A DNA stretch of 64,000 bases from Nipponacmea schrenckii (taxonomy: Eukaryota; Mollusca; Gastropoda; Lottiidae): NCBI GenBank assembly GCA_030562195.1, contig CM060202.1, positions 682,001-746,000 on the forward strand. Direction: 5' to 3'. Position numbers and translations under genes: made by a program. This document shows, in pieces, positions 54,301-64,000 of the stretch. The notes under the pieces were generated by a model, which was given only the letters and a program-made list of their open reading frames with translations, searched no databases and had not been told where the DNA came from. Each line of letters begins with the position of its first letter. Position 1 is the stretch's first letter.

Positions 54301-55227
54301 TAAAAAAGTATGTTATGTGTTAAAACTATTTGTCAAAAATTGTAACATCAGCATCAGCAATTCATTATTCCTATTTGATAGAGTAATTGTTCCTATACTT
54401 TGTTACGGGTCAGAAGTTTGGGGCCATGCATCTTATGTACAAATTGAAACATTGCATCTTAACTTTTGTAAATTAAATGTTAATTCATGTACTAGTAATT
54501 CGGCTGTATATTGTGAACTTGGCAGACATCCCATTTCTGTAAATTATATGATAAAATATATAAAATTTTGGTTAAAACTGCTGGAAATGTCAAACCTTAG
54601 GTATCCAAAAGCTTGTTATGATATGTTAATTTTATTAGATGAGGCTGGTAGGGTAACATGGGCAACGTATGTTAAACATTTATTATTTAGTTATGGTTTC
54701 GGTTATGTATGGAACTGTCAATTTGTTGGAGATAAAAATGTGTTTATTTCAAATTTCAAGCAAAGACTCATTGATTGTAACGCACAGGACTGGTCTCAGA
54801 ATTTAGTGTCCAACTCCAAGTTAGATAATTACCGTTTATATAAAACACAGTTACAACCTGAAAAGTATTTAAATTGTATTGTTAATAAAAAACACAGAAT
54901 AGCACTAACTAGATTTAGGTGTAGTAACCATAGTCTCGCAATAGAATCAGGACGATGGCAAAATTTAGGAGGTTAGATCGAATCTGCAATTTTTGTTTTC
55001 TTAATTTTAAGCAGAAATCGATTGAAGATGAAATCCATTTTATGATTTCATTTCCATTATACCTTCAAATCAGATCAGATTATTTCCCATGGATGTCTAA
55101 TATTTATAGTGATGTTTCTCAATTTGTAAAAGTCATGACTGTTGGAAGTTATTGTAAATTAGGTGAATATATTTACAAATGTATGGGGATTAGATTTAAA
55201 TATATGAAAAGTATAGACCTATTGTAA
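54301..55227 (+). pseudogene. LINE-E ORF2 C-terminus
   Basis: A 219-codon frame (from 54,317) includes DRVIVPILCYGSEVWGHAS, LNFCKLNV and TRFRCSNHSLAIESGRW, parallel to LINE-A 23,958-24,530. A frameshift near 54,960 leads to RICNFCFLNFKQKSIEDEIH, the C-x2-C...H zinc-knuckle-like end, where the final Cys is not conserved. Confidence 0.8.
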
Positions 55228-55424
55228 TTTTGTATTACTTTAAATATTTGTAATTTGATATTTTAATTATTTGAAATATTTTATAATCTGATATAACAGG
55301 TTCTTTATATATTGAGGCATTTTGTAAGTTGATATTTCTAAAGAAAGTATGCATCTGTACAAAGTTATTTTATTTATATTAATATTTTGAATTATTGTAA
55401 TTGCACATTATGTACTATGGGCTG

Positions 55425-57215
55425 GAGATTTCAAAAAGTTGCCAAAATTGTTCTATGAAGTAAGTCCAAACCATGAAAATGTCATCTAAAAAGTGTCCAT
55501 AAAAAAGTGGGACAAATGGGTAATACCTCACGTTCCCACTCGACCATAAAAAGGTTTGCGTATGAAGGGGCGAATCGTTTGCCCATGGCGGTACCTGAGG
55601 TTTGTAGATATGTTTTACCATTAAATGTGAAATCATTGCGACTAAGACAAATCTCTAAAAGCTGTAGAATTGCATCGTCGGGTCTGTCTGGATCTGGGTT
55701 TCTATCAAAAGCTTTGCGAACTGCCATTAGGCCAGTAGTGTTGTCGGTATTGGTGTACATAGCAGTTACGTCAATAGAAATTAAAATAGCATTTGAAGGG
55801 ACTTTGAGGTTTTTTATTTTATTGACAAAGTCAGTTGTGTCCTTAAGATAGGCTCGATGTTGAAATGCTAGTGCTAGTAAGACTCACTACCACAGTCAGA
55901 CATAATCGGGTGGCCTTTAGGGATTCTATTAGGCATGAACCAATCCTTGGTAGGATTCTTATAGATTTTAGGCAAAGTGTATAAGTGTCTCTCGCGGCAA
56001 TCAGGTTTGGCAGAAAGATATTCATATTGTTTCTGTTTTAAATAACTTGTTTTAACTAAGTCGGCAAGAATATTGTTCATATATTAGAAGTGTCTTTAAA
56101 AATCGGTTCCGGTAAAATTGCATAGTGTTTAGGATTATTCAATTGATGCTCTGCTGTTGCAATATAATCTTCCCTATTAAATATAACGCAACATGAACCT
56201 TTTTCACTCTTTTTAATTACAATGCTATCGTCTTTTTAAAGTAAATTTAACGCTTCACGTTCTACTCGCGTGAGATTAGGCTTTTCGTGTGTTATGGAAA
56301 GATTTGATATTTGGTTATTCATACTTGTAAACACGTTTAATATTTCTGGATGGATGGCGGTTTTAGGTGGTTTCCATGTGGATTTAGGAATTATACATTG
56401 TTCTAGCACCGCGTGGAGGGTGGTTTCGAAAAAAGTATGTACAAATGAGATTTCGTTGAAATCGTTCAATAGACAGTTGAAGATAATCAATGTGAGGTAA
56501 TTTAGAAGTCGGAATAAATTTTAGTTCACGGTTTAAGATTGAATGCTGGAGGGGTGTGAGAATTTTTCGGCTTAAGTTCACGACGGTTTTGCCTAACGGC
56601 GGCCTCTCAATATATTTATCCCCAGTAGTTAGTTTAAAGACTTACCCTGTTTATCCAAAACAAGTATATATTGTTGGCTGTTTCCGGAGAACGATGAAGG
56701 TTATCAACTGGTTCGAATTCTTCTTCTTAGGGTGAAAGGATTGTTGCGTTCTCAGTGTCGGAGTTCATCATCATATCGTTGAATGACGTGAGATTCTGCT
56801 TGGCTTTCTTAGAGATTTTATTAGAGATAGATACACATGTGAAGATGATCTTGGAGCTAGGAAAGGTTTTGTTGGTTGTGGCAATTAATTTATGGGCTTG
56901 GTTAAATGGGGTTTTGGCTAACTGGTCACGATTGTTGAGGTCTACTTGTAGAATGATCGTAGCCGGTTTATGATCATGGTCTTAAGATTCAAGGATGGAC
57001 TGGATGTGATGGATTGTATTTCGGTGTCTGAACCTGTTTTGGTAATTCGGTTGAGGTTTGAGGACCCAATAATTGAGGTAGATTTCTGTAGAGCAAGTAG
57101 ATTCCATGATGATTTGTCCTTGGTTTGGTGATAAAAGGGTTTGGTAGCGGATATAATGGTTGTCGACAGGGTGATAGGTACTTGAGTGACACGATTTAAA
57201 ATACTTGGCATCTAC
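55425..57215 (-). pseudogene. inverted Penelope-like element: SGNH-like domain and reverse transcriptase
   Basis: Minus-strand order from 57,215: TTIISATKPFYHQTK, KSTSIIGSSNLNRIT (block-I-like), the VDLNNRDQLAK/FPSSKIIF half of the SGNH-like domain (about 56,760-56,970), VNLSRKILTPLQHSIL, then RT blocks to TSGTAMGKRFAPSYANLFM and a degraded DDIF site near 55,480. It is the same family as 37.5-40.3 kb in opposite orientation, highly similar, with its own frameshifts. It stops before the GIY-YIG domain, next to the LINE-E tail. Confidence 0.88.
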
Positions 57216-58221
57216 TTATAAAAAATTATATACAAAAAAAATTGATCAAACTCATCATAAATAAAATAACAGCTCTACAATTCACCCATATTCAACGTGC
57301 TGGGAATCTCTCCTTTCAGGAACGCCTTATGGCGTTAAATTCCTTCCTTACCAGCATTACTGGCATACCCTGCATCCACTCCATCCTTCTCATACAGTCA
57401 CCATCATAGAACCACCTCTCCTGAAAAAAATTAAACAGACATACCATCAACACTCAAACATAATTGATTACCATCAAAGCAAGATCATCAACACCAAACT
57501 CACACAACTCTCAGATCACAAACCTAAAATATTATTAGAACATCCCACACTTAACCTTACACAGATTTCAAAATTCCAGCAGAACACCCTACTATACAAT
57601 AGACAAAAAGATTTTACTTACCTCCTTATACATTCAGGCCTCTTTACTAAAACTATACAACAAACTCGTACCTTTTATACCATCAATACAAACTGTAATT
57701 ACTGCAAACATATCCCTGAGATTCAACAACACTTATTTCAAACCTGCACTTACCTATGACCACTCCGTCAGTTCTTCACAACCCATATCCAAACTATTAC
57801 AGCAGAGAAAACTTTCACGTTATCGTCTTTATCTGGAAAAACAAAAATAATACTCTTAGCACTCAAGACTTTTTGTTCCATCTCTATAATGAAATTACCT
57901 AAGTACTAATACACTATCTCTTAGCAGAACTTCCACGCTGTCTTAGTTAAATGCTAAACAACTGGGACACCCACCCACCAGCAAGACAATCACTACCCCC
58001 TTCAAAAACCACAACCACATCCCACTACTACAGTGTGGAGACACCCTTTTAAAGATACTTCGAACATAATAAACTTTAAGCAAACTGTCCATCTCGACAC
58101 CTGTCTCTATTTACCCTTATTTTTAGTTAATTTATGTTTCTCTAGTGGTGACCAAGCTATACCGGAATACACTACCGGCAAGCTTGGACATCAACAAAAT
58201 TACCTTCCTATTTTCATAAAA
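57216..58221 (+). pseudogene. LINE-F ORF2 C-terminal fragment
   Basis: Plus-strand codons include KITALQFTHIQRAGNLSFQE, RLMALNSFLTSITGIPC and, after frameshifts, TNCNYCKHIPEIQQHLFQTC, a C-x2-C...H...C zinc-knuckle motif of LINE ORF2 C-termini (about 57,690-57,760). Further partly open sequence follows. No reverse transcriptase is present. Confidence 0.6.
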
Positions 58222-58275
58222 CCCGGGTTTTTGGGGGGTTTTTTTTTTTGGTTTTTTTTTCCTGTGGCCCAAAAT
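58222..58275. other. homopolymer-stuttered stretch, probable low-quality sequence
   Basis: AAAACCCGGGTTTTTGGGGG followed by long T and G runs has the same texture as 27,303-28,070. It looks like base-calling stutter. Confidence 0.5.
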
Positions 58276-58917
58276 TCCATATTTCGACCAAATATATTGT
58301 GTTACAAAATAAACTCACTTCCAATCGCAATCTATCATTTCTAGCACGACAAAGAAAATAAACCAAAACTAATTTATCTTTCAGCTGTGTGTAAAAAATA
58401 TTGTAAATAATCAGCATGTAAATACTAGTAAATGCTATACTATATAGTATCCTGTAAATTTTGTAAATAATAATGTATATGAGAAAAGCACAATGATGAT
58501 AAAACAATAGTACACTCTAATCGGACGATCTCTATATTATCTCTCTTTTCCGAACTCACCCTATACAAAATTCACTAACAATAGCAGGTAACAGTCTTAT
58601 GTCTAGAGTTGGGACCTTAGGGTCACTAACCCCCCTTCGATCCTTCTAGCTATTCATAAGAATTCTAACTACAATAGCCCGTAACACTCTAGTAGGTGAA
58701 GCCGAGTAGCCACTAGAAATTAATACCTCTCTTTAATGGAGAAAGTGTACTGGGTGTCTGTTCAGTGTAAATATGAGATCCTTACACAGACACCATACTC
58801 TGAGTGCTAAAAAAAGGAAAAAAAAAGATTTAAAAAAAAGTATTGAAAATAAAATAAAAAATATAAAAAAAAGTGTAAAAAAGAAAAAAAAAAAGTAAAA
58901 AAAAAAGGAGGGATTAA
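58276..58917. other. no gene; AT-rich spacer with A-rich low-complexity block
   Basis: 58,276-58,520 is a probable LINE 3' UTR. 58,810-58,905 is a long impure A-run. The GC-richer 58,590-58,740 segment has no recognised motif. Confidence 0.45.
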
Positions 58918-59130
58918 TCTCCCAGATGTACAGGCCTAGGGTGGAGCAAACATTTTATTGAGAGATTGGGATCTGGATCTGTTGGATGATTTTCTTCTCT
59001 TCTTATCTGAAATTAGAAAAATATAAAAAAAAATAAACCTCTCAATGGGCGAGAAGTATAGTACCTGTTAAGTAGAGAATGGTCGTCAAAATTGAAATTA
59101 TTAGAAACAGACTTGTCTTTTTTTAATAAA
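58918..59130 (-). mobile_element. inverted PLE 3' end fragment
   Basis: ATGTACAGGCCTAGGGTGGA to TATAGTACCTGTTA is the reverse complement of 41,335-41,485, including the TCGCCCAT hairpin start and the CTGAAATTAG acceptor-like block. It lies upstream, in sense, of the inverted PLE body (57,215-55,425), as expected for a head-to-tail PLE pair with material between. Confidence 0.8.
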
Positions 59131-59395
59131 AAGTTATTGCACGTGACTTAGTCAAAACGCGATGAAATTGGCTTGTGATTGCGATAGACAATACAGTTTT
59201 CATCTGATTTTAATGAAATTTGGTGTAAACATTTATATTGATGAGATCTTGAATTAGACCTAAATAATGTTAGAGTTTTTGCCTGTGTTAAAACAGAAAA
59301 TATGGTTTAAAGTGGGCGTATCTTGCTAGGCAGCCACTTGTCTAAGCATTATTGACCAGTCTGTAAAATAAGTTGATAATCACTATATCACAAAT
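59131..59395. other. no gene recognised; contains a dispersed repeat block
   Basis: AAAGTGGGCGTATCTTGCTA then GGCAGCCAC (59,308-59,336) is the approximate complement of 32,968-32,996. Otherwise nothing was identified. Confidence 0.4.
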
Positions 59396-59705
59396 TTGCT
59401 ATTTCGTGATAAAACCATCCATATGCCAAATAATAAGGAACAAGCAGAAATGTTTCCATAAAAACTTCAAAAAGACTAGCTGTTAATAGTTCATGAGAAA
59501 TATACAACTTTTATGACTGATTTAGAAAATAGTGGTTATTCTGAGAGGGTCCTGTAGATGAACTAGAACGAAACGATGGTCGAATTGATTTATTCCACAC
59601 CATAATGTAATTCATCCTCGTAAATCTGAAAAGGTCCGTGTTGTTCTTAATTGTCCACTGTTATATAATGATGTATCTTTAAATTAATATCAGGTCCTCA
59701 CTTAG
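59396..59705 (+). pseudogene. BEL/Pao reverse transcriptase N-terminal fragment
   Basis: Codons give HMPNNKEQAEMF, EKYTTFMTDLENSGYSERV, NETMVELIYSTP and (another frame) HNVIHPRKSEKVRVVLNCS then YNDVSLN. The pattern of a helix ending G-Y-x-E-x-V, then H-P-R-K-x-x-K-V-R-V-V-x-x-C-S, is the start of the Pao/BEL RT domain. It stops at a Gypsy-like insertion near 59,706. Confidence 0.7.
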
Positions 59706-60124
59706 GTATATGATTTTGAAAAATGTGACAAGCGATTGACTTTTACAACCCCGATTCAAGCCCTTTCACATCACATGGTGGAGTTGCCAACATTCTAAAC
59801 TTTCTTTGGGTTGTGATATTTGGGAACTGTGACCGTTTTCATGTGGTTTGTTTGTTTATTTTTATTGACGTTATAATGCCGATTTACATTCACGAATGAA
59901 TGTACAGTTACCGCCGCTAACAATACCATGAATAGCAAAATTGATATGAAGTCTACTAAAGTAGATTTTGATGGTTTTTGTACGCCTACTTCTCTTTCAA
60001 GACCCAATATATTTGACGACTAAAACAATAAACACCTGTTGCAACCACGTGTAATATTACTCTACGTCTATCGAAATTTGACGGTATTGATTTTATACAA
60101 AATAACAAAAGTTTGTGGCAAGAA

Positions 60125-60514
60125 AAACTATAGTGTTTTCTATCAATAATACCGTTAACTCTTCATTGGGGTTTTCCCCTTTCGAAATTGTATATGCTGT
60201 TCGGCCACGGTTCCCATTAACAGGTCAATTGACTGACAATATGTAACAAACTATTCCACGTACTATTCAAGACTTTATTCGCAAGCAGCATCAGAAGTTG
60301 GAATTAATTCGGGAACAAGTTAAAACGAATGCCCTTAAGTCCCAAGCTAAGATGTTGGAACGGACTAATGAAAACATCCGTCCTTTAAATGTTGTTGTTG
60401 ATGATTATGTGTATTTACGAGTTGGACATACTGGAACTGGTCAAAAATTTCAATATAATAATAGAGGACCTTATGTTATTTTCAAGCCCTCATATAGTGA
60501 CGCTTCAGGATCCA
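60125..60514 (+). pseudogene. Gypsy-type integrase C-terminal fragment
   Basis: TVNSSLGFSPFEIVYAVRPR is the conserved T-G-x-S-P-F-E-x-V-Y-G block after the integrase core. It is followed, after a TAA near 60,243, by a coil (KLELIREQVKTNALKSQAKM) and VVVDDYVYLRVGHTGTGQ with YNNRGPYVI, the GPY/F-like C-terminal domain. It ends where PLE sequence begins. Confidence 0.75.
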
Positions 60515-60628
60515 GATACTGGAAAACAGTGTAGGCATAGAACCCTTTGTAGTACCCTTCAATACAACCAGTAATAAAACAAAGAAGATAGTTCAAGCAC
60601 ATTATAAGAGTCTTCAAGAGAAATTGAT
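60515..60628 (+). mobile_element. PLE 3'-coding fragment
   Basis: AGTGTAGGCATAGAACCCTT then ACAACCAGTAATAAAACAAA matches 41,138-41,235 of the PLE (SVGIATFVVPFNTTSNKASK region). It joins directly to the integrase fragment on the left. 60,629-60,901 is AT-rich with a duplicated ATGTAGTCAATTATGGTTTT block and no gene. Confidence 0.75.
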
Positions 60629-61122
60629 ATTGATAGTATATTTAGATATGAGTTTTAAAGTGGGTTTATATATCTATGTAGTCAATTATGGTTTTCCTAT
60701 CTATTACTACCTTTATTCGCATTATAGAGTTCACATTATTTAATAGATGTATGGTAAATTCGATTTAAAAGGAGTTTATATATTCATGTAGTCAATTATG
60801 GTTTTTCTACCTATTTTTTTTTTTTTGAAGTCGAATGCCAGTTCACATACGGAAATCGTCGGGTTTTGTCAAAATCAGAACTGATTTTTTTGCCCGGGGG
60901 ATGTTACGTTCCACTTGAAGTATTAGACCCTCCAATTTCCATTAGGTGACTGGCTAATCATGCCTTCTAAGGCAATCGTCAATTGTTCCCTAGAGGGGTA
61001 TATGATATTGAAAAATGTTGAAACGTGTTTCGGATTCAAAAATGTTTTTATTATTAAAATGTGCGAAGCGATTGACTTTTGCTGTGCCACAACCCCGATT
61101 CAAGCCCTTTCACATCACATAT

Positions 61123-61375
61123 CGAATTAGCAACCGATATGCGTAATATTGTACTAAAGGGTGAGTTTAATATTACAAAGTGGACAAGTAACAGTCGTAG
61201 GTTATTGGAAGCTGGTGTTATCTTTACATGTTAGGTTTCTCATGCCGAACATCTGGAAGTATCAGACTCTTTGGACACCAGCTCGTGCGTAAACGCACTT
61301 GGACGCTTCATATCGCGTAGAGGAATGTCTAGTGACGTGTATTCAGATAATGGCACTAAATAAACTAAAGCAATA
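61123..61375 (+). pseudogene. BEL/Pao RT tail and integrase fragment
   Basis: ELATDMRNIVLKGEFNITKW with TSNSRRLL is the end of a Pao-type RT. After a stop, VSDSLDTSSCVNALGRFISR and RGMSSDVYSDNGTK follow, the integrase core block with the catalytic S-D-N-G-T. Large internal deletions separate the two blocks from each other and from 59,396-59,705. Confidence 0.75.
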
Positions 61376-61729
61376 TCGTTAAACGAATTCTTAAACGTGT
61401 TTTAGTTAGATAATTTTGAATATATTTTAGTTGTGTATCTCATTGTACAATGAGATAGGGGCCCATTTGTAATGCTTAAATTTATGTGTTACTTATAATC
61501 GTGAAATTGATCCGTGTAAAACACTTCCGAGTGACGTGTATTCAGATAATGTCACTAAATAAATTAAAGCAATATCGTTAAACGAATTCTTAAACGTGTT
61601 TTAGTTAGATAATTTTGAATATATTTTAGTTGTGTATCTCATTGTACAATGAGATAGGGGCCCATTTGTAATGCTTAAATTTATGTGTTACTTATAATCG
61701 TGAAATTGATCCGTGTAAAACACTTCCGA
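61332..61729 (+). repeat. 199-bp tandem duplication
   Basis: GTGACGTGTATTCAGATAAT at 61,332 recurs at 61,531, and the units differ by very few bases. Each contains the perfect palindrome ATCTCATTGTACAATGAGAT. The first unit overlaps the end of the BEL integrase fragment, so the duplication postdates that insertion. Confidence 0.85.
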
Positions 61730-62070
61730 GTTAGACTGTACTGGTCTATTCGAGACAACTTCCGGTAAGAAAAATGAAGCGTGGAGTGGACAAAAGAATA
61801 GTCATGCCATACGTGAATTATTGTAACCTTTCATATATATCGTGAACGTGAATGTATCCATTAACTCCGTGTTTATGAAGTATAAACATTACACATTAAA
61901 AATGTGAAATGATAGGCCTGTGTGTCATGTCATCGTGAATATTTATTGTGAATATTTTACTGAAATTGTAAATCCGTATATGTGTACTTTCTGAACAATA
62001 TATATTATAATATCGATATTTCTTATTGATGATTATGATAGTCAGTGAATGACCACAGAGTGCGCGTTTA
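61730..62070. other. no gene recognised
   Basis: AT-rich sequence, possibly LTR or UTR material of the BEL/Pao remnant. No motif identified. Confidence 0.4.
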
Positions 62071-62760
62071 AAAATTATTGACCTTCTTTTCCAATCACGC
62101 TATGATGTGATCCCCATAAGTCGTCAAATGCGAACTTGAACGCTGTCTTGTCAATTCCAAAGCTCACAACAAGTTTCATCAAAAAATTATTGACCTTCTT
62201 TTCCAATCACGCTATGATGTGATCCCCATAAGTCGTCAAATGCGAACTTGAACGCTGTCTTGTCAATTCCAAAGCTCACAACAAGTTTCATCAAAATCCA
62301 TTTAAAATTGTAACCCACAATAACATTTTGAAGCGATTTTACTAAATCAAGGGCAATAACTTGCAAACACCTTATCGCAATATTCGCACTTGACCGGCGT
62401 CTTCATCAAAATCCATTGAAAATTCTAGCATCAATTGCACACACAATAAAATAAGTCAAGCGCAATAACTCAAAAACTTTCATTAATATTGGCAAGTTTG
62501 AACTTGACCGGCATCTTATCAATTCCAATGCTTACACCAAGTTTCATAAAATTCGATAGAAAATTATAGCCTTTTTGCAGTCACAATAAAATTTTGACGC
62601 AGTTTTACTAAGTCAAGGGCACTAACTCAAAAACCGTTTGACCGCCGCCCTTATCAATTCCAATATTCACACCAAGTTTCATTAAAATCAATTGAAAATT
62701 GTAGCTTCTACTGCACGGACAATAAAATTTTGACGTGATATTAACAAAATCAGAACTTAA
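62071..62760 (+). repeat. tandem repeat array, 112-bp duplication plus diverged units
   Basis: 62,071-62,182 is repeated almost exactly at 62,183-62,294. Four diverged units follow with CAAGTTTCATCAAAATCCAT, CAATAAAATTTTGACG and TCAAGGGCAATAACTC. Units of this type are common non-coding repeats in molluscan genomes (general knowledge). Confidence 0.75.
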
Positions 62761-62799
62761 ATTACAATGTTTTTCATAGCAAACTCAAAACAATATTTC

Positions 62800-64000
62800 C
62801 CTTCCATATGCGCAGGAGTTAGCCTAAAGATACTGGAAAAAAATCAAGCACTTTGGAGAATCAGCTCCGACACACCTCAAGTTCACGAGGTTTAGGCAAG
62901 CAAAAAGACGATAAGCTTCAGTAAGTCAGTTCTAGATTCTGTTCGGAAACACGGACTAGATATGTTTTCCCATAAAGCCTCTTGCATTTTCTCAAGTCGC
63001 TCCGTGGTCGATTTCACCCACCACTGTCGACACCTGTCTCTCCCCGAGATTGGATAAGAACGGGAGGATCCTGCAAAGCTTAAACTCATATGGTTGCATA
63101 AAACCATAAAAGCACACGCATCTATACTGATGGTGCACATAATCCGGATGATAGTATGACGGGTCTTGGGATCTACTTCTCATCAAGCAGCAACAGAAAA
63201 AACAAGCGATTGCCAATCAACTGCTCAGTGTACACATCAAAGATGCTCATTTTCCTGTATGCGTGCCATATTCTGCAGGCAAATATCACTATCAAATTAT
63301 GTACTTCTATGCGACTCACTAAGCAGCCTAGCATCGATACGCAACGATTGCTCATATTTTCAAGCAGAGCTAGTGGGTAAAATCAGGCAAGCGTGTTCCT
63401 TTGTACATAGTCAAGGCAATTCAATCGAGTTGGCATGGATGCCGTCTCATTTCGGCATACAAGGGAACGAAATCGTAGATGAACTCGCAAATTAAGGACT
63501 AGGACTATCGGAGATTGACCGGATAGAGTACAGTATATCGAAAATACGGAGCATGGTCACCAAAGATTCAGATCGACATGGGAGGCAAATCTAATAGATG
63601 CTGATTAAACGATTGAATCAGTAGTAAAGTGCCTTTACACCATCGGTTCGCCTTCTGAGAATGATAGGTGAAGTACGAAACCAAAAATAAGAACTAAAGC
63701 TATGTCCTTGTGGTGAAGCTGGCACCGCCGAGCATCTGTTAATCCACTGTGAGCAACTAAGGGAAATAAGACAATCACTGAACGATATAATGAAAACTTA
63801 TAAACTGGATTACACCTTGAAGAATATTCTGTCCCATGCAGGGATCAACAATCTATTGAGGAGTCAGGGATGATTACATGGCAAGCACAACAGAAAATCT
63901 TGCTCTTCTGTGGATGTGGTGATCATTGAGGACTGTGTCCCCGATAGATAGAAAACACAGGTGAAGGACGCCGCTCTTCGCCATACAGAAGCAACTAAGA
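62800..64000 (+). pseudogene. LINE-G: RNase H and C-terminal zinc motif, runs off the window
   Basis: RNase H blocks: IYTDGAH equivalent near 63,122, YFQAELVGKI, VLLCDSLSSLASIRND and IELAWMPSHFGIQGNEIVDE with LAN (63,423-63,493). After frameshifts come LCPCGEAGTAEHLLIHCEQL (63,700-63,760) and LNDIMKTYKLDYTLKNIL. This is the end of an I/Jockey-type ORF2. Stops and frame changes make it a pseudogene, and no 3' tail is seen before the window ends. Confidence 0.75.

Larger units (their letters stand above)
51897..55420 (+). mobile_element. LINE-E: 5'-truncated relative of LINE-A
   Basis: It begins inside the endonuclease (YDIVNLSETWCRNHS) immediately next to the 5' end of LINE-D, and ends near 55,420 where an inverted PLE begins. 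Its domain content and C-terminus match LINE-A. The 3' UTR (55,228-55,420) is AT-rich with no tandem repeat; its tail is lost. Confidence 0.75.
59706..61122 (+). mobile_element. decayed Gypsy-like LTR element inserted in the BEL/Pao copy
   Basis: The 3' part of a left LTR (59,706-59,777) and a right LTR (about 60,902-61,122, starting TGTTACGTTCCACTTG after the purine tract CCCGGGGGA) share GCGATTGACTTTT, CAACCCCGATTCAAGCCCTT and TCACATCACAT. A primer-binding-site-like TGGTGGAGTTGCC follows the left copy. The internal part retains only the integrase tail (60,125-60,514) and a PLE scrap. Confidence 0.55.

Overview
The window is AT-rich metazoan DNA made almost entirely of transposable elements and derived repeats. 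No host gene is complete. Indications of a marine invertebrate, probably a mollusc (limpet, other gastropod or bivalve), are: tandem repeats carrying CAAGGTCAC and GACAGACGG motifs; Penelope-like, Harbinger, BEL/Pao, DIRS-like and many APE-type LINE fragments; and one spliced exon resembling a TRPC-type channel. The species call is inference. Two stretches (27.3-28.07 kb and 58.22-58.28 kb) look like unpolished low-quality sequence, so some frameshifts may be assembly errors.

Layout. 1-14.5 kb: a mosaic of non-coding, poly(A)-ended repeats with CCGGAAGT and AGGTCA motifs, three recent tandem duplications (about 789, 540 and 725 bp), a TTAA-flanked MITE and a set of exchangeable short hairpins. 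14.5-16.2 kb: decayed minus-strand LINE and DIRS-like fragments. 16.2-25.8 kb: a nearly full-length LINE (LINE-A) interrupted by a complete 4.1-kb PIF/Harbinger transposon with an intact transposase and a two-exon Myb-like gene, and by a small (TTA)n-tailed retroposon. 25.8-30.6 kb: another such retroposon with a T-to-C substitution cluster, a gag-like fragment, low-quality sequence, a Tx1/L1-like LINE end, two small ORFs and a nested palindrome. 30.6-36 kb: a decayed A32-like packaging ATPase pseudogene (Polinton/adintovirus type), MITE-like elements, the TRPC-like exon and a LINE tail.

36-42.1 kb: a composite Penelope-like element (PLE) locus containing an ORF1-like RRM region, an SGNH-hydrolase-like domain, a gag-like region, the reverse transcriptase and a GIY-YIG endonuclease, followed by a partial tandem copy. 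42.1-46.9 kb: an RNase H-bearing LINE, a LINE ORF1 with a 2A ribosome-skipping peptide, and a tRNA-derived SINE. 47.2-51.9 kb: a minus-strand Tx1/L1-like LINE with a 19-bp inverted repeat spanning ORF1. 51.9-55.4 kb: a LINE related to LINE-A. 55.4-59.1 kb: inverted PLE pieces and another LINE end. 59.4-61.4 kb: a BEL/Pao remnant broken by a Gypsy-like LTR remnant. 61.3-62.8 kb: tandem repeats. 62.8-64 kb: an RNase H-bearing LINE tail.

The proteins do not form a host pathway. They are retrotransposition or transposition modules (ORF1 RNA-binding proteins, endonuclease plus reverse transcriptase, RNase H, DDE transposase plus Myb partner), and most are inactivated by frameshifts, stops, nested insertions or deletions. 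The Harbinger element is the only one that looks structurally intact.
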